DNA of 47,512 nucleotides, from positions 1 to 47,512 of the forward strand of contig JAUWBH010000020.1 of the NCBI GenBank assembly GCA_030605085.1. The letters run 5' to 3'. Shown piece after piece: positions 8,704-18,351 of this stretch; positions within the stretch are counted from its first letter, which is position 1, and each line of letters opens with the position of its first letter. Under the pieces are notes generated by a model that ran no database searches, was not told where the DNA came from, and saw only the letters and a program-made list of their open reading frames with translations. This DNA is from Promethearchaeota archaeon (GTDB lineage Archaea > Asgardarchaeota > Lokiarchaeia > Sigynarchaeales > SOKP01). The position numbers and the translations under genes are program-made.

Positions 8704-9273
8704 ATGGGAATGTTAAAAGTTAGTGGAATTCTTGCGATGGTTGCTGGGATGGTAGCATTAATCGCGTTTTTTTTACCTGCTGCTTATTTTCATCAAGTAT
8801 ATACCGCTTCTGGCATTGGATGGAGTGGTGAAGCGGAGATAACTCTATTATATTGGTTTTTTGGTTTCTGGTATGCATCAATAAGGGCAACATATGAGAG
8901 CGACTATGGAGGTAGTTCCAGTTATTCTGATACTGCGACGGGATTTGCAATAGATCCAGTGGGAATGGCTTGTGCTATAATATTATTAGTTGGTGGTGTT
9001 ACAGCAATAGTAATGGGTTCTCAAGTTACAAGTGAAAAAATTAATCCCAAAATTGGAGGAGGTATTATCCTCTTGATGGGCCTTCTAACTATTGTTTTTA
9101 TTGCCGCTTTCGTTGTGTTGATACGCGATATTACTATTATATATGGAAGTCAGGAGTGGACAGGAACCTTCCAAGAAATATTTCCCAATATTGGTCCAGG
9201 CGTATTTGTCGGATTAATTGCAGGAATTGTGCAACTGGTATCAGGAATTTTGTCGCTAATATTTAAGGAGTAA
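8704..9273 (+). CDS. Four-helix membrane protein, paralogue of 7389
   Basis: A 189-residue protein with hydrophobic segments at about residues 5-27, 80-102, 118-140 and 163-186. It shares with 7389-8159 the first helix, the YWFFGFWYASI region (YWMWGFYYVDV in the neighbour) and the AIDPVGMACAIILL segment (LDPIGIVCTIILI), but has no zinc ribbons. A Ser/Tyr-rich loop lies between helices 1 and 2. The tandem arrangement with a broken third copy points to local duplication. Function unknown. Confidence 0.7.
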   Translation: MGMLKVSGILAMVAGMVALIAFFLPAAYFHQVYTASGIGWSGEAEITLLYWFFGFWYASIRATYESDYGGSSSYSDTATGFAIDPVGMACAIILLVGGVTAIVMGSQVTSEKINPKIGGGIILLMGLLTIVFIAAFVVLIRDITIIYGSQEWTGTFQEIFPNIGPGVFVGLIAGIVQLVSGILSLIFKE

Positions 9274-9468
9274 ATATCAATAATTTTAATACGAGTAAAA
9301 AAACTATTAAAGAATCCTTTTTTTTTTTTTTTTCTATTATACCGTTGTTAATTATACTTACTTTTTATCTCGTAATATCTAGATGATATCGCCTAAATAT
9401 TATACTATTCTTTAAATATTTAACGATTTAAATATCGGTATCACTCGAAACTTCACACATTTACCACG

Positions 9469-10843
9469 TTGAGCGGAGTCATGCGCACCCATACTTGCTA
9501 TTACGGATGTCGGAATGGACATGGTTTTTACAACGATAATCCTTACGTGTTTCCCTATAAAAGGTTTGGTAAGGATGTGTACTTTAAGATTGCATTTTTG
9601 AGATATCGTGAGCGCAAGACGCTGGCTGAAGTTAGAGAGGAAATAGAAACGAATTACAACGTTAAAATGAATAAAGAAAAGCTCCGAATCATTGTTCGGA
9701 TCTATCAAGTATTAAATCACGATTTCATTCCGGAGGATAAACTGGCTAAAATGCGTGAAAATGGGGGCATTGTCCTTTCCATTGATGTTATTGGCCTTGA
9801 TGGCGATTCCGAACCTCTTTATGCAGTTCGCGATGTATTGACCGAGACAGTTTTAACGGCGGAGTTTATTTACTCGGCAAGCGAAGAAGTTTTATCTAAT
9901 TTTCTGGCGCCCCTTAAAACGAAATTAGAAAAATTAGGTATATCCATATCAGGCATCATTTCAGACAAACACCTTGGGCAAGAAAAAGCACTTGAAAACG
10001 TCTTTCCTGACGCTCCAAAACAGCTTTGCATTTATCATTTTTTCAAGGCAGGAGCAGATTCCGCAGTTAAATGGGACAAGAAACTTGCCACGCAATTAAA
10101 AAAGGAAATTCGCAGGAATCATTACGTGAAAGAGTTAAAAAAAAAGTATTACCCGGGAGTCAGACGGCGAATCTTTCCACACGCTTTTAACCTTTTTACG
10201 AATCCTCCGCCGTGTTAAAGCGCATTATCCCTTTAAACCGGCTAGTTTGACGTTATTTAATCGCCTCCGTGAGATTTATCAATTAATAAATAAGATATTG
10301 CGTCGTAAGGACGTTAAAAACATTGTTTCAAGCACGAAACAGGTCAAAAAATTAAGAAAATTAAAAGTCCATCTTCGTGAGATTTTAGCAAGTCATTTAA
10401 AGCAATATATCCAAATAAAAACGATTTATGACGTTATAGATTCCATTCGGGTGATTTTTAAAGACGAGAAACTTTCTAAGGAAGCCTCGATTGAAAGATT
10501 TCAAGAAATCCAAGCGGATCTTAAAGAAAAATTTGATGGTTGTGCTTTTCCAGACGATTATCGCGGGGGATTAGAAAATTTACTGAAAACGATGAAATCT
10601 TGGGAGAGCAAGTTGTTCACGTTTAAATCGACACCCTTACTACCTAAAACAAATAATGGAATGGAAATCTTTTTTAATGAGAAGAAGAGATGGCAAAGTC
10701 GGACGAGCGGCTTGAAAAAAGTGAACAAGACATTTAAATTGTTCGGAAACTACTTAATTTTTATTGATACCTCGTTAAGTTATGAAGAGATAATGAAAAT
10801 TCTTAACCAAATAGAGTACGAGGATTGTTTAAAAAAAGATTAA
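9469..10843 (+). mobile_element. DDE-type transposase in two frames (insertion sequence core)
   Basis: Two consecutive frames (to 10218, and from about 10139 to 10843) form one transposase of about 455 residues. Visible parts are a catalytic-type strand LSIDVIGLDGDSEPLYAVRD (first Asp), GIISDKHLGQEKALENVFPD (second Asp), the CIYHFFKAG helix and a late NNGMEIFFNEKKRW segment that can supply the Glu, in the style of MULE/IS256-like DDE enzymes. The frames meet at a run of nine A (10137-10145), where dropping one A, or transcript slippage, restores a continuous protein through FLRILRRVKAHYPFKPASL. The start is unclear: TTG 9469 or ATG 9481. No terminal repeats were identified with confidence. 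Confidence 0.72.
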
Positions 10844-11327
10844 GACAGAAAAAAAGAAAGCGAAAGAAAGATTTATGCAAGTCAAGAAATTAAGATATTG
10901 GGACCTTGAGTTTGAGAAATTTGCTAATAAAATAATAATGTCGGATTGGGGGAGTTAAAATTTAAGTGTAATAGTTTTTTTTTAGTATTTAAGTATTTAT
11001 TTTTTTTTTATTAATTTTATAATAGTCGGGTAACCGACATTATTCTGTAAATATCCAATCACCCCTGTGATTCTTTCTCCAATGAAAGATACGGTTGTTT
11101 CAAATAATCTTGATTTTGGACTAAAGTCCATTCCTTTAGTTTTCCCCCTTTTTTGAGTTGGTTTTAACTAACTATATATTCATTTTACACGAAAAAAAAA
11201 AGAAAGTGTTTTCTTGGGCAATCAAGATAAAAAAATTAAAAAAATATTACTAAGTATAGTTTGAAATAAGTGTCTATTAATCCCATTGATGATTTATTTT
11301 ATAATCTAATTCGATTTAATTCTGAAG
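10844..11327. other. Intergenic DNA after the transposase
   Basis: About 480 bp without a supportable gene. The first 75 bp are purine-rich and may still belong to the insertion sequence. They are followed by long T runs, the inverted repeat listed separately, and a mixed stretch (11045-11180). No promoter or RNA gene is recognised. Confidence 0.3.
10934..11044. repeat. 11-bp inverted repeats, possible MITE or IS end
   Basis: AATAATGTCGG at 10934-10944 is matched by CCGACATTATT at 11034-11044. The right copy overlaps a tight hairpin, GTCGG-GTAA-CCGAC, at 11025-11038. The roughly 110-bp unit between the repeats has a T-rich core and no gene, like a miniature inverted-repeat element. It could instead be the right end of the adjacent transposase element. 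Confidence 0.4.
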
Positions 11328-11972
11328 TTATTCTAAATTATGGCCACATTCACCACAAAATTGTGCTCCTTCTTCAAGTGAACTCCCACAATTTGGACAA
11401 ATATCTGAATCTAATTTATGTCCACAACTTTGGCAAAATTTTGAATCTTCTTTAGTATCGTTTCCACAATATGGACATATTGTTTTCATTTGAGATTCTT
11501 TTAATTTTGTTATTAATTCTTTTCCGCAATTGTTACAAAATTTTGAATTTTCCATAGTTTCACTTCCACAATATGGACACTTCATCATAGAAGGGCGTAC
11601 ATAGGATACAGGTTGTCGTATTGTCTGAATCTGGGGTATTCCCGCTTGAAATTTAAATGGTAAGTTACGAATCTCCTGTTTTCTTTTAACCATGACCATT
11701 ATATCGTAGGTACCTGATGTTATTGCTTTTATTTTAAAAGCGATCTTTCTTTCTTTATTTGGTGGTAAATAACTAATAGATCTTTCTTTTATTTGAGATT
11801 TAACATTAGGTGGTAAAGTAAGAATGATGTAAATTTTAGGAGAATTTCTATCTCCAATGTTTTTTATTATTACTTCAAATTTAACCATTTGTCTAGCGCT
11901 ATATTTCAGTTCATTTCCCTCAAAACTAAATCCTATATCTAAAGGAGTAAATTCTGACATGTTAGTTTGCAT
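11328..11972 (-). CDS. Ig-like (CARDB-type) protein with three zinc ribbons
   Basis: A 214-residue protein. Residues 1-110 look like one beta-sandwich of the CARDB/Ig kind (ELKYSARQMVKFEVIIKNIG; PKIYIILTLPPNV; SGTYDIMVMVKRK). Residues 125-214 carry three zinc ribbons: CPYCGSETMENSKFCNNCG, CPYCGNDTKEDSKFCQSCG and CPNCGSSLEEGAQFCGECG. There is no signal peptide or membrane helix, so it is probably cytoplasmic. The ribbons resemble those of 7389-8159. Such domains usually mediate protein-protein contact; the specific role is unknown. The start could be Met1 or Met5. Confidence 0.7.
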   Translation of the reverse strand: MQTNMSEFTPLDIGFSFEGNELKYSARQMVKFEVIIKNIGDRNSPKIYIILTLPPNVKSQIKERSISYLPPNKERKIAFKIKAITSGTYDIMVMVKRKQEIRNLPFKFQAGIPQIQTIRQPVSYVRPSMMKCPYCGSETMENSKFCNNCGKELITKLKESQMKTICPYCGNDTKEDSKFCQSCGHKLDSDICPNCGSSLEEGAQFCGECGHNLE

Positions 11973-12129
11973 AAGTAAGTTTTAATTAATTTTATTTATT
12001 TTTTTAGATTTACTTTTTAATATAATTGAAAATATATTTTTATAGTTTTTGTTTTTTTCGTATATTGGCATTAAGACTATTAAAATGAATAAAATGATAT
12101 TCAAATTATTTCAAATAATATTATAAACG

Positions 12130-12330
12130 ATGTTTTGCTGTATTATTTGTGGCGTTAGTCCGAATGCCTCTATCCCATCAACCGTTGCGGAATTTGGGAA
12201 TGCCTTTCTACTCCGAAAGGGCGTCATCCAGAACTGCGCTGGACGGGCTCTCAGTTATGCTCTCCCATTCTCGATACGAGAAAACTTTTCTACTATTGAG
12301 GGAACTCCTCAATCTATTAATATTGAGTTA
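12130..12330 (+). other. GC-richer segment with serial hairpins (RNA or element remnant)
   Basis: Within a 460-bp spacer this block is strikingly less AT-rich than its flanks. Read on the plus strand it holds a row of hairpins: TCCAG-AACTGCG-CTGGA, TTCTCG-ATA-CGAGAA and ATTGAGG-GAACT-CCTCAAT. Frames on both strands stay open for 60-80 codons but look like no protein I know. A non-coding RNA or the end of a decayed insertion sequence fits best. The rest of the spacer (11973-12129, 12331-12430) holds nothing I can name. Confidence 0.3.
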
Positions 12331-12430
12331 AAGTATTTAAGCGTCTATAGTGTAGAGAGTTTCTAATTTACATTAGTATGTTCGAAATAATTACAATAAT
12401 AATATTATTTGATAATATTTGGAATAAATG

Positions 12431-15400
12431 TTATTGATTTTTTTGACTATATTTCACATCAAAAACCTGTAGATATTTTTTGGAGATACTTTGGAGCTTC
12501 TGAATTCCTCTTATTGCAAATATCGTCATATATTTAGAATGCTGTTGATCGTGGTTTTCGCTAAAATTATGGGCAAGTTCGTGCGCAACAACGAAAATCC
12601 AAATAAGAAATGAGGGAATTTCTAAAGAACCGTTTTCGCTCATTAATAGATAATTGAAGATTAATTGACCGTTATAATTAAAAGCATTAATTGGTGCATT
12701 GAAAATTGCAACTGATACTGTTTTTGGGTTTCCTTCCATAGCCATAACAATAAATTGAAGCATCTTCTCGAATTTTTTAAGAAAAGTGTGAGGTACAGAC
12801 CATGTAAGTCCTTCTTGTTTGTAGAAATATAATCCATCAACTTTTTCAAGGTTTAGTTTTGGGATTGGAGGTGTAATATCTAATCCGCCATACACAGCAC
12901 GACCTGGAAACTCCATTGTTTTAATCAGTTTTTTATCGAATTTTTTTAGGGTATTTTTCATGGTCGCGTTGATTTTATATTGATTAGAAATCCTTCCGTA
13001 ATCCAATGTAGTGTTAATCTTATTTTTAATATATTTAATAATTTGATTTTGTGAGGGTGGACCTTTTAGGATAACATCAATTTCATCCATTCTCTTTATT
13101 ATAGGTTTTTGTATTGAAGTGCCTGATCTTTTTTGTTTCTCTGAGGGATAATTTTGCTGTATAATGTTGAATTTTTTTGGAGACCAGGAAAAAGGAGTAG
13201 ATTTTAGGGATTGCCGAATTTTTGGGTAATTCTTGTATTTAGGTAGATTCTGGACGGAATTATATTTTGTAGCTAATGAATTAGGTGATTCTGTAATTTT
13301 TGGTAATATTAATTTTGCGTTAGGGATGTTATACTTCTTTGCTTCAAGCTTAAAAGTAGAAAATCCCAACTCCCTTAATGTTTGAATTATATCTTCAGAT
13401 TGTAAAAGTTTTTCTATCAAGGGACTCATTATTTTAGCACTTGAGATACTATTAATAAATAATAGAGAGGAAATTGCTTTCGAGAGATCTGTTAAAAACC
13501 TTATGGGGAGATTCTCTTTAGTGTTCTTTGCTATCCCAATAATCTTTTTCCTCGGATCATATTCGACGGTGCGTCCTTGAATTTTACTCCTTTTGCTTTT
13601 ATATTGGAGCTCGTAGAGAATTTGGTCGCATGATACACATTTTAGTTTTTGTAACCGTCTTTTCCAATCTTTATCTAATGAAAAATTACTATCCTTTTCA
13701 ATTGTGTCTATAAAAGGGAGAAGTTCTTTGATTTTTTGTGATAACCTCTTAGAATAATCATCTTCAATAGCAACTCCAGAAAATAATATATTTTTGGTTA
13801 CTACTTCTGAGACCTTTCTTACTTCGATATTTTCTAAAAATTCTAATATTTTATTGTTAACTGTGGCTACTTTGATTGAAGGGAATTTTTCTACTAGAGT
13901 TTTATCGTCTGGAATGAAAATTTTATTTGGATATGCGAACGAGTTTAAATCTTCAGTCAAAACTATTTTTGAATTCTTAAGCTTTAAACGCTTTTTATTG
14001 CTTAAGAATCTATATCGAGTACCTATAATATTATATAGCATGAAAAGTCTTTGTGTTTCAATTACTCCTTGCGACACATATTCTATTAGAAAATCTGCTA
14101 TATCATCAGTATTAATCGAAGTCATAACGCCAATTTTTCTAAAGAAATTAAGACTATTTGGATAGTCAGAATATTTAATAATATTCCGATTATCCCCATA
14201 AATTAGTTCTGCCTCTCGCGAATACATAATTATTCGTGTTCCCTTCTCAAAACAATCAAATTTGGAGAGATATACTATTGACCCGGTCATCAATCTTCTT
14301 TTAGTACGAGTTTGGAGCCTATTAAAATTTTCTGTCCGCCCGAGATAGGAATATATTTTATCAAATATTTGAACTGGAGCCTCATTGAAAAAATCCTCGC
14401 TGCTAGAGACTTTCAATTTTGTTAAAGTATCAAGCAGATAATTTGCCACATCTTGAGCTACGGGTTTTTTATTTAATCCTAATTTAACAACTAGTTTATC
14501 TGGAATTTTAATTAGGGGATAAGGGACTGATTGACCTAATAAAGTCAAAAATTTTTTATCTCTAAGATAAGTATCCCATGGTTTTTTGAGACCTTTAGTA
14601 GTTGGGATTGATTTTATTTTCTGGAGTTCTAAAAGTAAATTCTCTTTTTCTTCCTTTTGGTCGTTTTTAGAAATAGATTGAAAAATTAATTCAATACGTT
14701 CGAGAGTTTTATTAACGTTATCCTCCTCGGATTTACTAAGAGTTTTGTACGTATTTAAAGCTTCTTTTAATGCCATCCTCAAATGAATTATTCTTGGTTC
14801 TTTAGCAATACCAATTTTTTTAAAGAATTTCAACCATTCCTTATTATTTTCGTCTTTTGGATCGAAATAATTAACAAGATTACCTAAGATTTTTTTATTT
14901 TCGTCGTTTAAAAGATAACATTCGCTTGGTCGTACAAACATATTATTTGTAGTAGGGATAAGGGCCATCCTTTCCAATCCACTTATATCCCGATTGCTTA
15001 ATTGATGTACATGTTCAGATAAGAATCTTAGAACATCTAAGGAGATGACCGCCGAACCATACTTCTTAATGTGTTTTACAACAAATTTTGCCGTTATTTC
15101 TTTAGAAACACCTAAATTTTCAAGGTACATCTTACAAATTCTTGATGATTCAAGGTTTCGAGGAACTAGGGGAATTTTATTTTTAACGATATTTGTAATG
15201 ATTACTCGATTAAAGAAAGCTTCGTTAGGGTTTCTAAAACCTTGATTAGTCAAGACGATTTCGCGTTTTTTATCCAAAAGACCAAATTTATAAAAATACT
15301 TATAATAATTTTTAACTAATTCTAAGTTCTTTACCGAGAGGCGATATTTAATTGATACAAAATATTCTAAAATTTCTTTATGTTTAAGGTGTTTAATACC

Positions 15401-17029
15401 TAACTTACGAAGAAAACTTTTTATACTGATATCTTTCACAAATTCAGACTTAAGTTCTTTAAGCGAATTATAGAGACCGATTGCATCCTCGTGAGGAATA
15501 ACGAGCATTCTCGGAGGGGTAAGTTTTCCTAATCTATTAGGTAGAGTATTATAACTAAGTAATTTTAACTTAATTTCTTTATCTAAATTGTTTTGATGAG
15601 TTGATAAAAATGACCAAACCTTTAGGAGATCACTTGTACTTTTTATTTCATCGTTTAATAATTTCTTAATAAGATCCTTAAAACCAATTTCTTTAACTCC
15701 AACCGATTTCAGAAGTTCTTTTATTCTTTCATTTGTAGGAGCGCTAATAAATTTATATTGATCGCTGAAAAAGGATTTCAATTTTGGTTCAACTATAGCT
15801 ATTTTAAGGGCTTTTGTCCAATTTCCATTACAATCTAATATATTTTTCTCAAGAAATTTAGTTGCTTTACTATATATATGTTCTTTGACATACGGTTCCA
15901 TCGAAGAATATGTATCTCTATAATAAATTGTCTCCAAGAGAGAGTTAAAGAATTTTTTTCTTTTTTCAATTGGATATGCTGAAATCTTTTTCTTGAAATA
16001 TATAAGAACCTGTTCATACAGTTCAGATGCATTTCTCAACAAAAAAGCGTTAAATTCTCCATCTAAACCTTCTGTAGAAAATCCTTTTCTCGAAGTCTCT
16101 GGTTTAAAATTACTTGATAAAATGCAACCTAATCCGAAAAGCGTATCAGATGGAAATATAATATATATTGGATAATCAACTCTTCTAAGCAAGTCATTTT
16201 CGATTGCAAAAGCAAAATAAACAGGGAGTTTTATTTCTCCAGTAAATTGCTCTAATTCTTTTTTACTAAAGAATTTTTCTGGAATCTTTGCAATTCGTTT
16301 CACAACAAGCCAATTATTTACTCTCACATGTTGACCTTTACTATTAGCGTGTTTTTCTGTTATTGTAATATTAGTTAGAAAGGCTTCCACACCATTTTGT
16401 TTTATCTTAATTTCGTTTTCAATTTTTTTTGTAATTTCAATTTTTTTATGTGGATAATTAAGAGTTATGTTCTTCAGCCTTCTGGTAAAGAGTAAGTGTG
16501 AATACTGAGTTAAATACTCGTCAATCTTATCTAATTTCTTTAAATCATCTGATGACAACCTAGAATGAAATGGTAAAATTAATCTCGTACCACTAAAATG
16601 TAAATCGTAATTTTCATTGATATAAGCAACAAAATCTTCAGAATCGTGGTCCATTACAAATTTTAGCAATGTGTTTCCAGAATGATATTGCGGTTCATCG
16701 GAAATCGATAACACTGAGAGAGCACCTAAGTTCATTGCTCCTGTTTTATCAAGATCTTTTCCGCCTAAACAAGGAGTAAGGAGCCTTTCTATATCGTTTG
16801 AGTTAAATGAATGACCATTGTTAATCACTTCTATTTCTCTTGAATTTCGCAAATTGATTTTGAACTGAATAGAGTCAGCGTCTGCATCATCGGCGTTCTG
16901 AATTAGTTCGCGAACAAATGTTCTTACATCTGAATATAAATTATGAAACCTCAGGGTGGTACGATAAGCAGGATATATAATCCGCCTCTTTTCCAAATTA
17001 CAATTCGTAAATTCTTTTTCAAGTTCCAT
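12431..17029 (-). CDS. Giant sacsin-like GHKL (Hsp90-type) ATPase with HExxH metalloprotease end
   Basis: A 1532-residue protein, by far the largest here. Residues 25-160 form a sacsin-type GHKL ATPase domain: the N-box ELIQNADDADADS (E41, N45, D48), VINNGHSF in place of the usual D-x-G-x-G, NLGALSVLSISDEP as the second Gly-rich loop, and FSGTRLILPF as the third. The adenine-contacting Asp appears to be Asn, so ATP binding may be altered. A long, mostly helical middle follows, with a CVSCDQ Cys pair around residue 1130. The C-terminal 60 residues carry VVAHELAHNFSENHDQQHS, a zincin HExxH motif with further His. It stands as a single gene with no clear partner. A chaperone-protease or defence role is inferred only from the architecture. 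Confidence 0.75.
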   Translation of the reverse strand: MELEKEFTNCNLEKRRIIYPAYRTTLRFHNLYSDVRTFVRELIQNADDADADSIQFKINLRNSREIEVINNGHSFNSNDIERLLTPCLGGKDLDKTGAMNLGALSVLSISDEPQYHSGNTLLKFVMDHDSEDFVAYINENYDLHFSGTRLILPFHSRLSSDDLKKLDKIDEYLTQYSHLLFTRRLKNITLNYPHKKIEITKKIENEIKIKQNGVEAFLTNITITEKHANSKGQHVRVNNWLVVKRIAKIPEKFFSKKELEQFTGEIKLPVYFAFAIENDLLRRVDYPIYIIFPSDTLFGLGCILSSNFKPETSRKGFSTEGLDGEFNAFLLRNASELYEQVLIYFKKKISAYPIEKRKKFFNSLLETIYYRDTYSSMEPYVKEHIYSKATKFLEKNILDCNGNWTKALKIAIVEPKLKSFFSDQYKFISAPTNERIKELLKSVGVKEIGFKDLIKKLLNDEIKSTSDLLKVWSFLSTHQNNLDKEIKLKLLSYNTLPNRLGKLTPPRMLVIPHEDAIGLYNSLKELKSEFVKDISIKSFLRKLGIKHLKHKEILEYFVSIKYRLSVKNLELVKNYYKYFYKFGLLDKKREIVLTNQGFRNPNEAFFNRVIITNIVKNKIPLVPRNLESSRICKMYLENLGVSKEITAKFVVKHIKKYGSAVISLDVLRFLSEHVHQLSNRDISGLERMALIPTTNNMFVRPSECYLLNDENKKILGNLVNYFDPKDENNKEWLKFFKKIGIAKEPRIIHLRMALKEALNTYKTLSKSEEDNVNKTLERIELIFQSISKNDQKEEKENLLLELQKIKSIPTTKGLKKPWDTYLRDKKFLTLLGQSVPYPLIKIPDKLVVKLGLNKKPVAQDVANYLLDTLTKLKVSSSEDFFNEAPVQIFDKIYSYLGRTENFNRLQTRTKRRLMTGSIVYLSKFDCFEKGTRIIMYSREAELIYGDNRNIIKYSDYPNSLNFFRKIGVMTSINTDDIADFLIEYVSQGVIETQRLFMLYNIIGTRYRFLSNKKRLKLKNSKIVLTEDLNSFAYPNKIFIPDDKTLVEKFPSIKVATVNNKILEFLENIEVRKVSEVVTKNILFSGVAIEDDYSKRLSQKIKELLPFIDTIEKDSNFSLDKDWKRRLQKLKCVSCDQILYELQYKSKRSKIQGRTVEYDPRKKIIGIAKNTKENLPIRFLTDLSKAISSLLFINSISSAKIMSPLIEKLLQSEDIIQTLRELGFSTFKLEAKKYNIPNAKLILPKITESPNSLATKYNSVQNLPKYKNYPKIRQSLKSTPFSWSPKKFNIIQQNYPSEKQKRSGTSIQKPIIKRMDEIDVILKGPPSQNQIIKYIKNKINTTLDYGRISNQYKINATMKNTLKKFDKKLIKTMEFPGRAVYGGLDITPPIPKLNLEKVDGLYFYKQEGLTWSVPHTFLKKFEKMLQFIVMAMEGNPKTVSVAIFNAPINAFNYNGQLIFNYLLMSENGSLEIPSFLIWIFVVAHELAHNFSENHDQQHSKYMTIFAIRGIQKLQSISKKYLQVFDVKYSQKNQ

Positions 17030-17148
17030 TTAAAAACCCCAAGAATTAGTGTTTTCTAATGATCTTATAAAAAAGATAAAGTTATTGTGTTTTAAATTTA
17101 ATTATAATGAAAAAAAAGGATAAAAATATGAGAATAACTAAATAATCT

Positions 17149-17553
17149 TTATTTTAAGAAAGTATTTTTCATCCAATTGGGCAAATTAAAGCTGAAATAG
17201 AACGAAATAATACCTGAAATTAATATAATCCTTGCAATAGTTAATATTAAAATAGAGATATAGCTAAGCATATCCAATATGGAACCGACAGCAAAACCTA
17301 AGAATGCTATCATAAGAAATTTGCCTCTTAATTTGATTTCAGGATCGTCGGATTTTAGAGACTTAATAGACAACATTAAACCAATAATTATAACAATTGC
17401 TAAGACGGATATAGCATATATATTAACTATGGGTCCATAATTTACATCAACAGGCCCAGATAACTGGACGATTAACGAAACATCTATTAATAGTAATGTT
17501 AAAAATACAATTTCAACAACTATTCCTAATACAGCGAATACAATTAAAACTAC
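17149..17553 (-). CDS. Small multi-helix membrane protein, start unclear
   Basis: The first Met (17376) gives 75 residues, but the frame stays open to 17553 and the added part reads as membrane protein: a hydrophobic segment ending in VFLTLLLIDVSLIVQL, then GPIVNIYAISVLAIVIIIGL just before the Met. In total about 134 residues with four or five helices. No ATG, GTG, TTG or CTG lies near the top of the open frame, which begins after TAA at 17554-17556. Either the 5' end has decayed or a frameshift separates it from its start. A DPEIKLRGKFLMIAF loop joins two helices. Function unknown. Confidence 0.4.
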   Translation of the reverse strand, partial: VVLIVFAVLGIVVEIVFLTLLLIDVSLIVQLSGPVDVNYGPIVNIYAISVLAIVIIIGLMLSIKSLKSDDPEIKLRGKFLMIAFLGFAVGSILDMLSYISILILTIARIILISGIISFYFSFNLPNWMKNTFLK

Positions 17554-17776
17554 TTAACCTTTAAATATTCCAACAATTAAAAGAAATAGGACGCGATTTG
17601 ATGTTAAGATTTGAAATTTCACTTAGGAGGTAAACAAAAAATGTCTTACTAAAATTATTAAAATTATCAAAAATTACAGATTACAAAACTTAAGTTACTA
17701 ATAATATCCAAACTGATCCTAAAAAATTTTTAGAAATACAAAATTAAAATAATAAGTCGAATAAAATTAAGTTTCA

Positions 17777-18334
17777 TTAAGTAAATTTAAGAAGATCAGC
17801 GTCAGTTATAATTCCAATATATTCTCCATATTCTTTAACTAACACAGCGGAATAATTTGTAAGTAAATTAGAAATATCTTTAACATCCCAATCTTTTTCT
17901 ATTTCAGGAAAAGGTAGCTCTTTAATTATATCAACTTCAGCATTTATCAGATTAGGATTATCAATAATTGTTTTTTGTATATTTTTTGCTGTAATGCTTC
18001 CTATATTATTATCGTTGACTATAATCGGTAATTGAGAGATATTATGTTTATTCATCAGATTTACTGCCTCTTTGATAGTAGAATTTGGGATTATTGAAAT
18101 AACTTTCTGAGTCATTACATTGTTAGCTTTCCTTTCCGAGCTTCCCCTCCTTGACCTTTCATGTTCTAAATAATCAAATATTTTTTTGACAGTTAAATAA
18201 GAAGGATTTCCAACGCCTCTTTCTATTCTTGAGATTGTTGCTTGAGGGATACTTAACGCTTTTTCTAAATCCTTCTGACTGATGTCAAATTTTAGTCGTT
18301 CTTTCTTCAAGTCTGTTAATTCGGGAATCTTCAT
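17777..18334 (-). CDS. XRE-type helix-turn-helix regulator with paired CBS domains
   Basis: A 185-residue regulator. Residues 3-60 are a Cro/C1 helix-turn-helix (FDISQKDLEKALSIPQATIS, then RIERGVGNPSYLTVKKIFDY). After a short basic linker, residues 70-185 hold two CBS domains (VMTQKVISIIPNSTIKEAVN; HNISQLPIIVNDNNIGSITA; YIGIITDADLLKF). CBS pairs usually bind adenosine compounds such as AMP, ATP or S-adenosylmethionine. It is transcribed away from the homocysteine-synthesis gene at 18507, which also carries CBS domains, so control of sulfur amino-acid synthesis is a reasonable inference. The direct repeats at 18352-18390 just upstream are candidate binding sites. Confidence 0.82.
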   Translation of the reverse strand: MKIPELTDLKKERLKFDISQKDLEKALSIPQATISRIERGVGNPSYLTVKKIFDYLEHERSRRGSSERKANNVMTQKVISIIPNSTIKEAVNLMNKHNISQLPIIVNDNNIGSITAKNIQKTIIDNPNLINAEVDIIKELPFPEIEKDWDVKDISNLLTNYSAVLVKEYGEYIGIITDADLLKFT

Positions 18335-18351
18335 TATAATTTGTGCGAATA

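Noticed and set aside
9300..9330. Long T run as a specific terminator
   Set aside because: T runs are everywhere in this AT-rich spacer, so I cannot tell a terminator from background.
12130..12366. Protein-coding gene in the GC-richer block
   Set aside because: Open frames exist in several phases and on both strands at once, with no ribosome-binding site or family resemblance; base composition alone explains the lack of stops.
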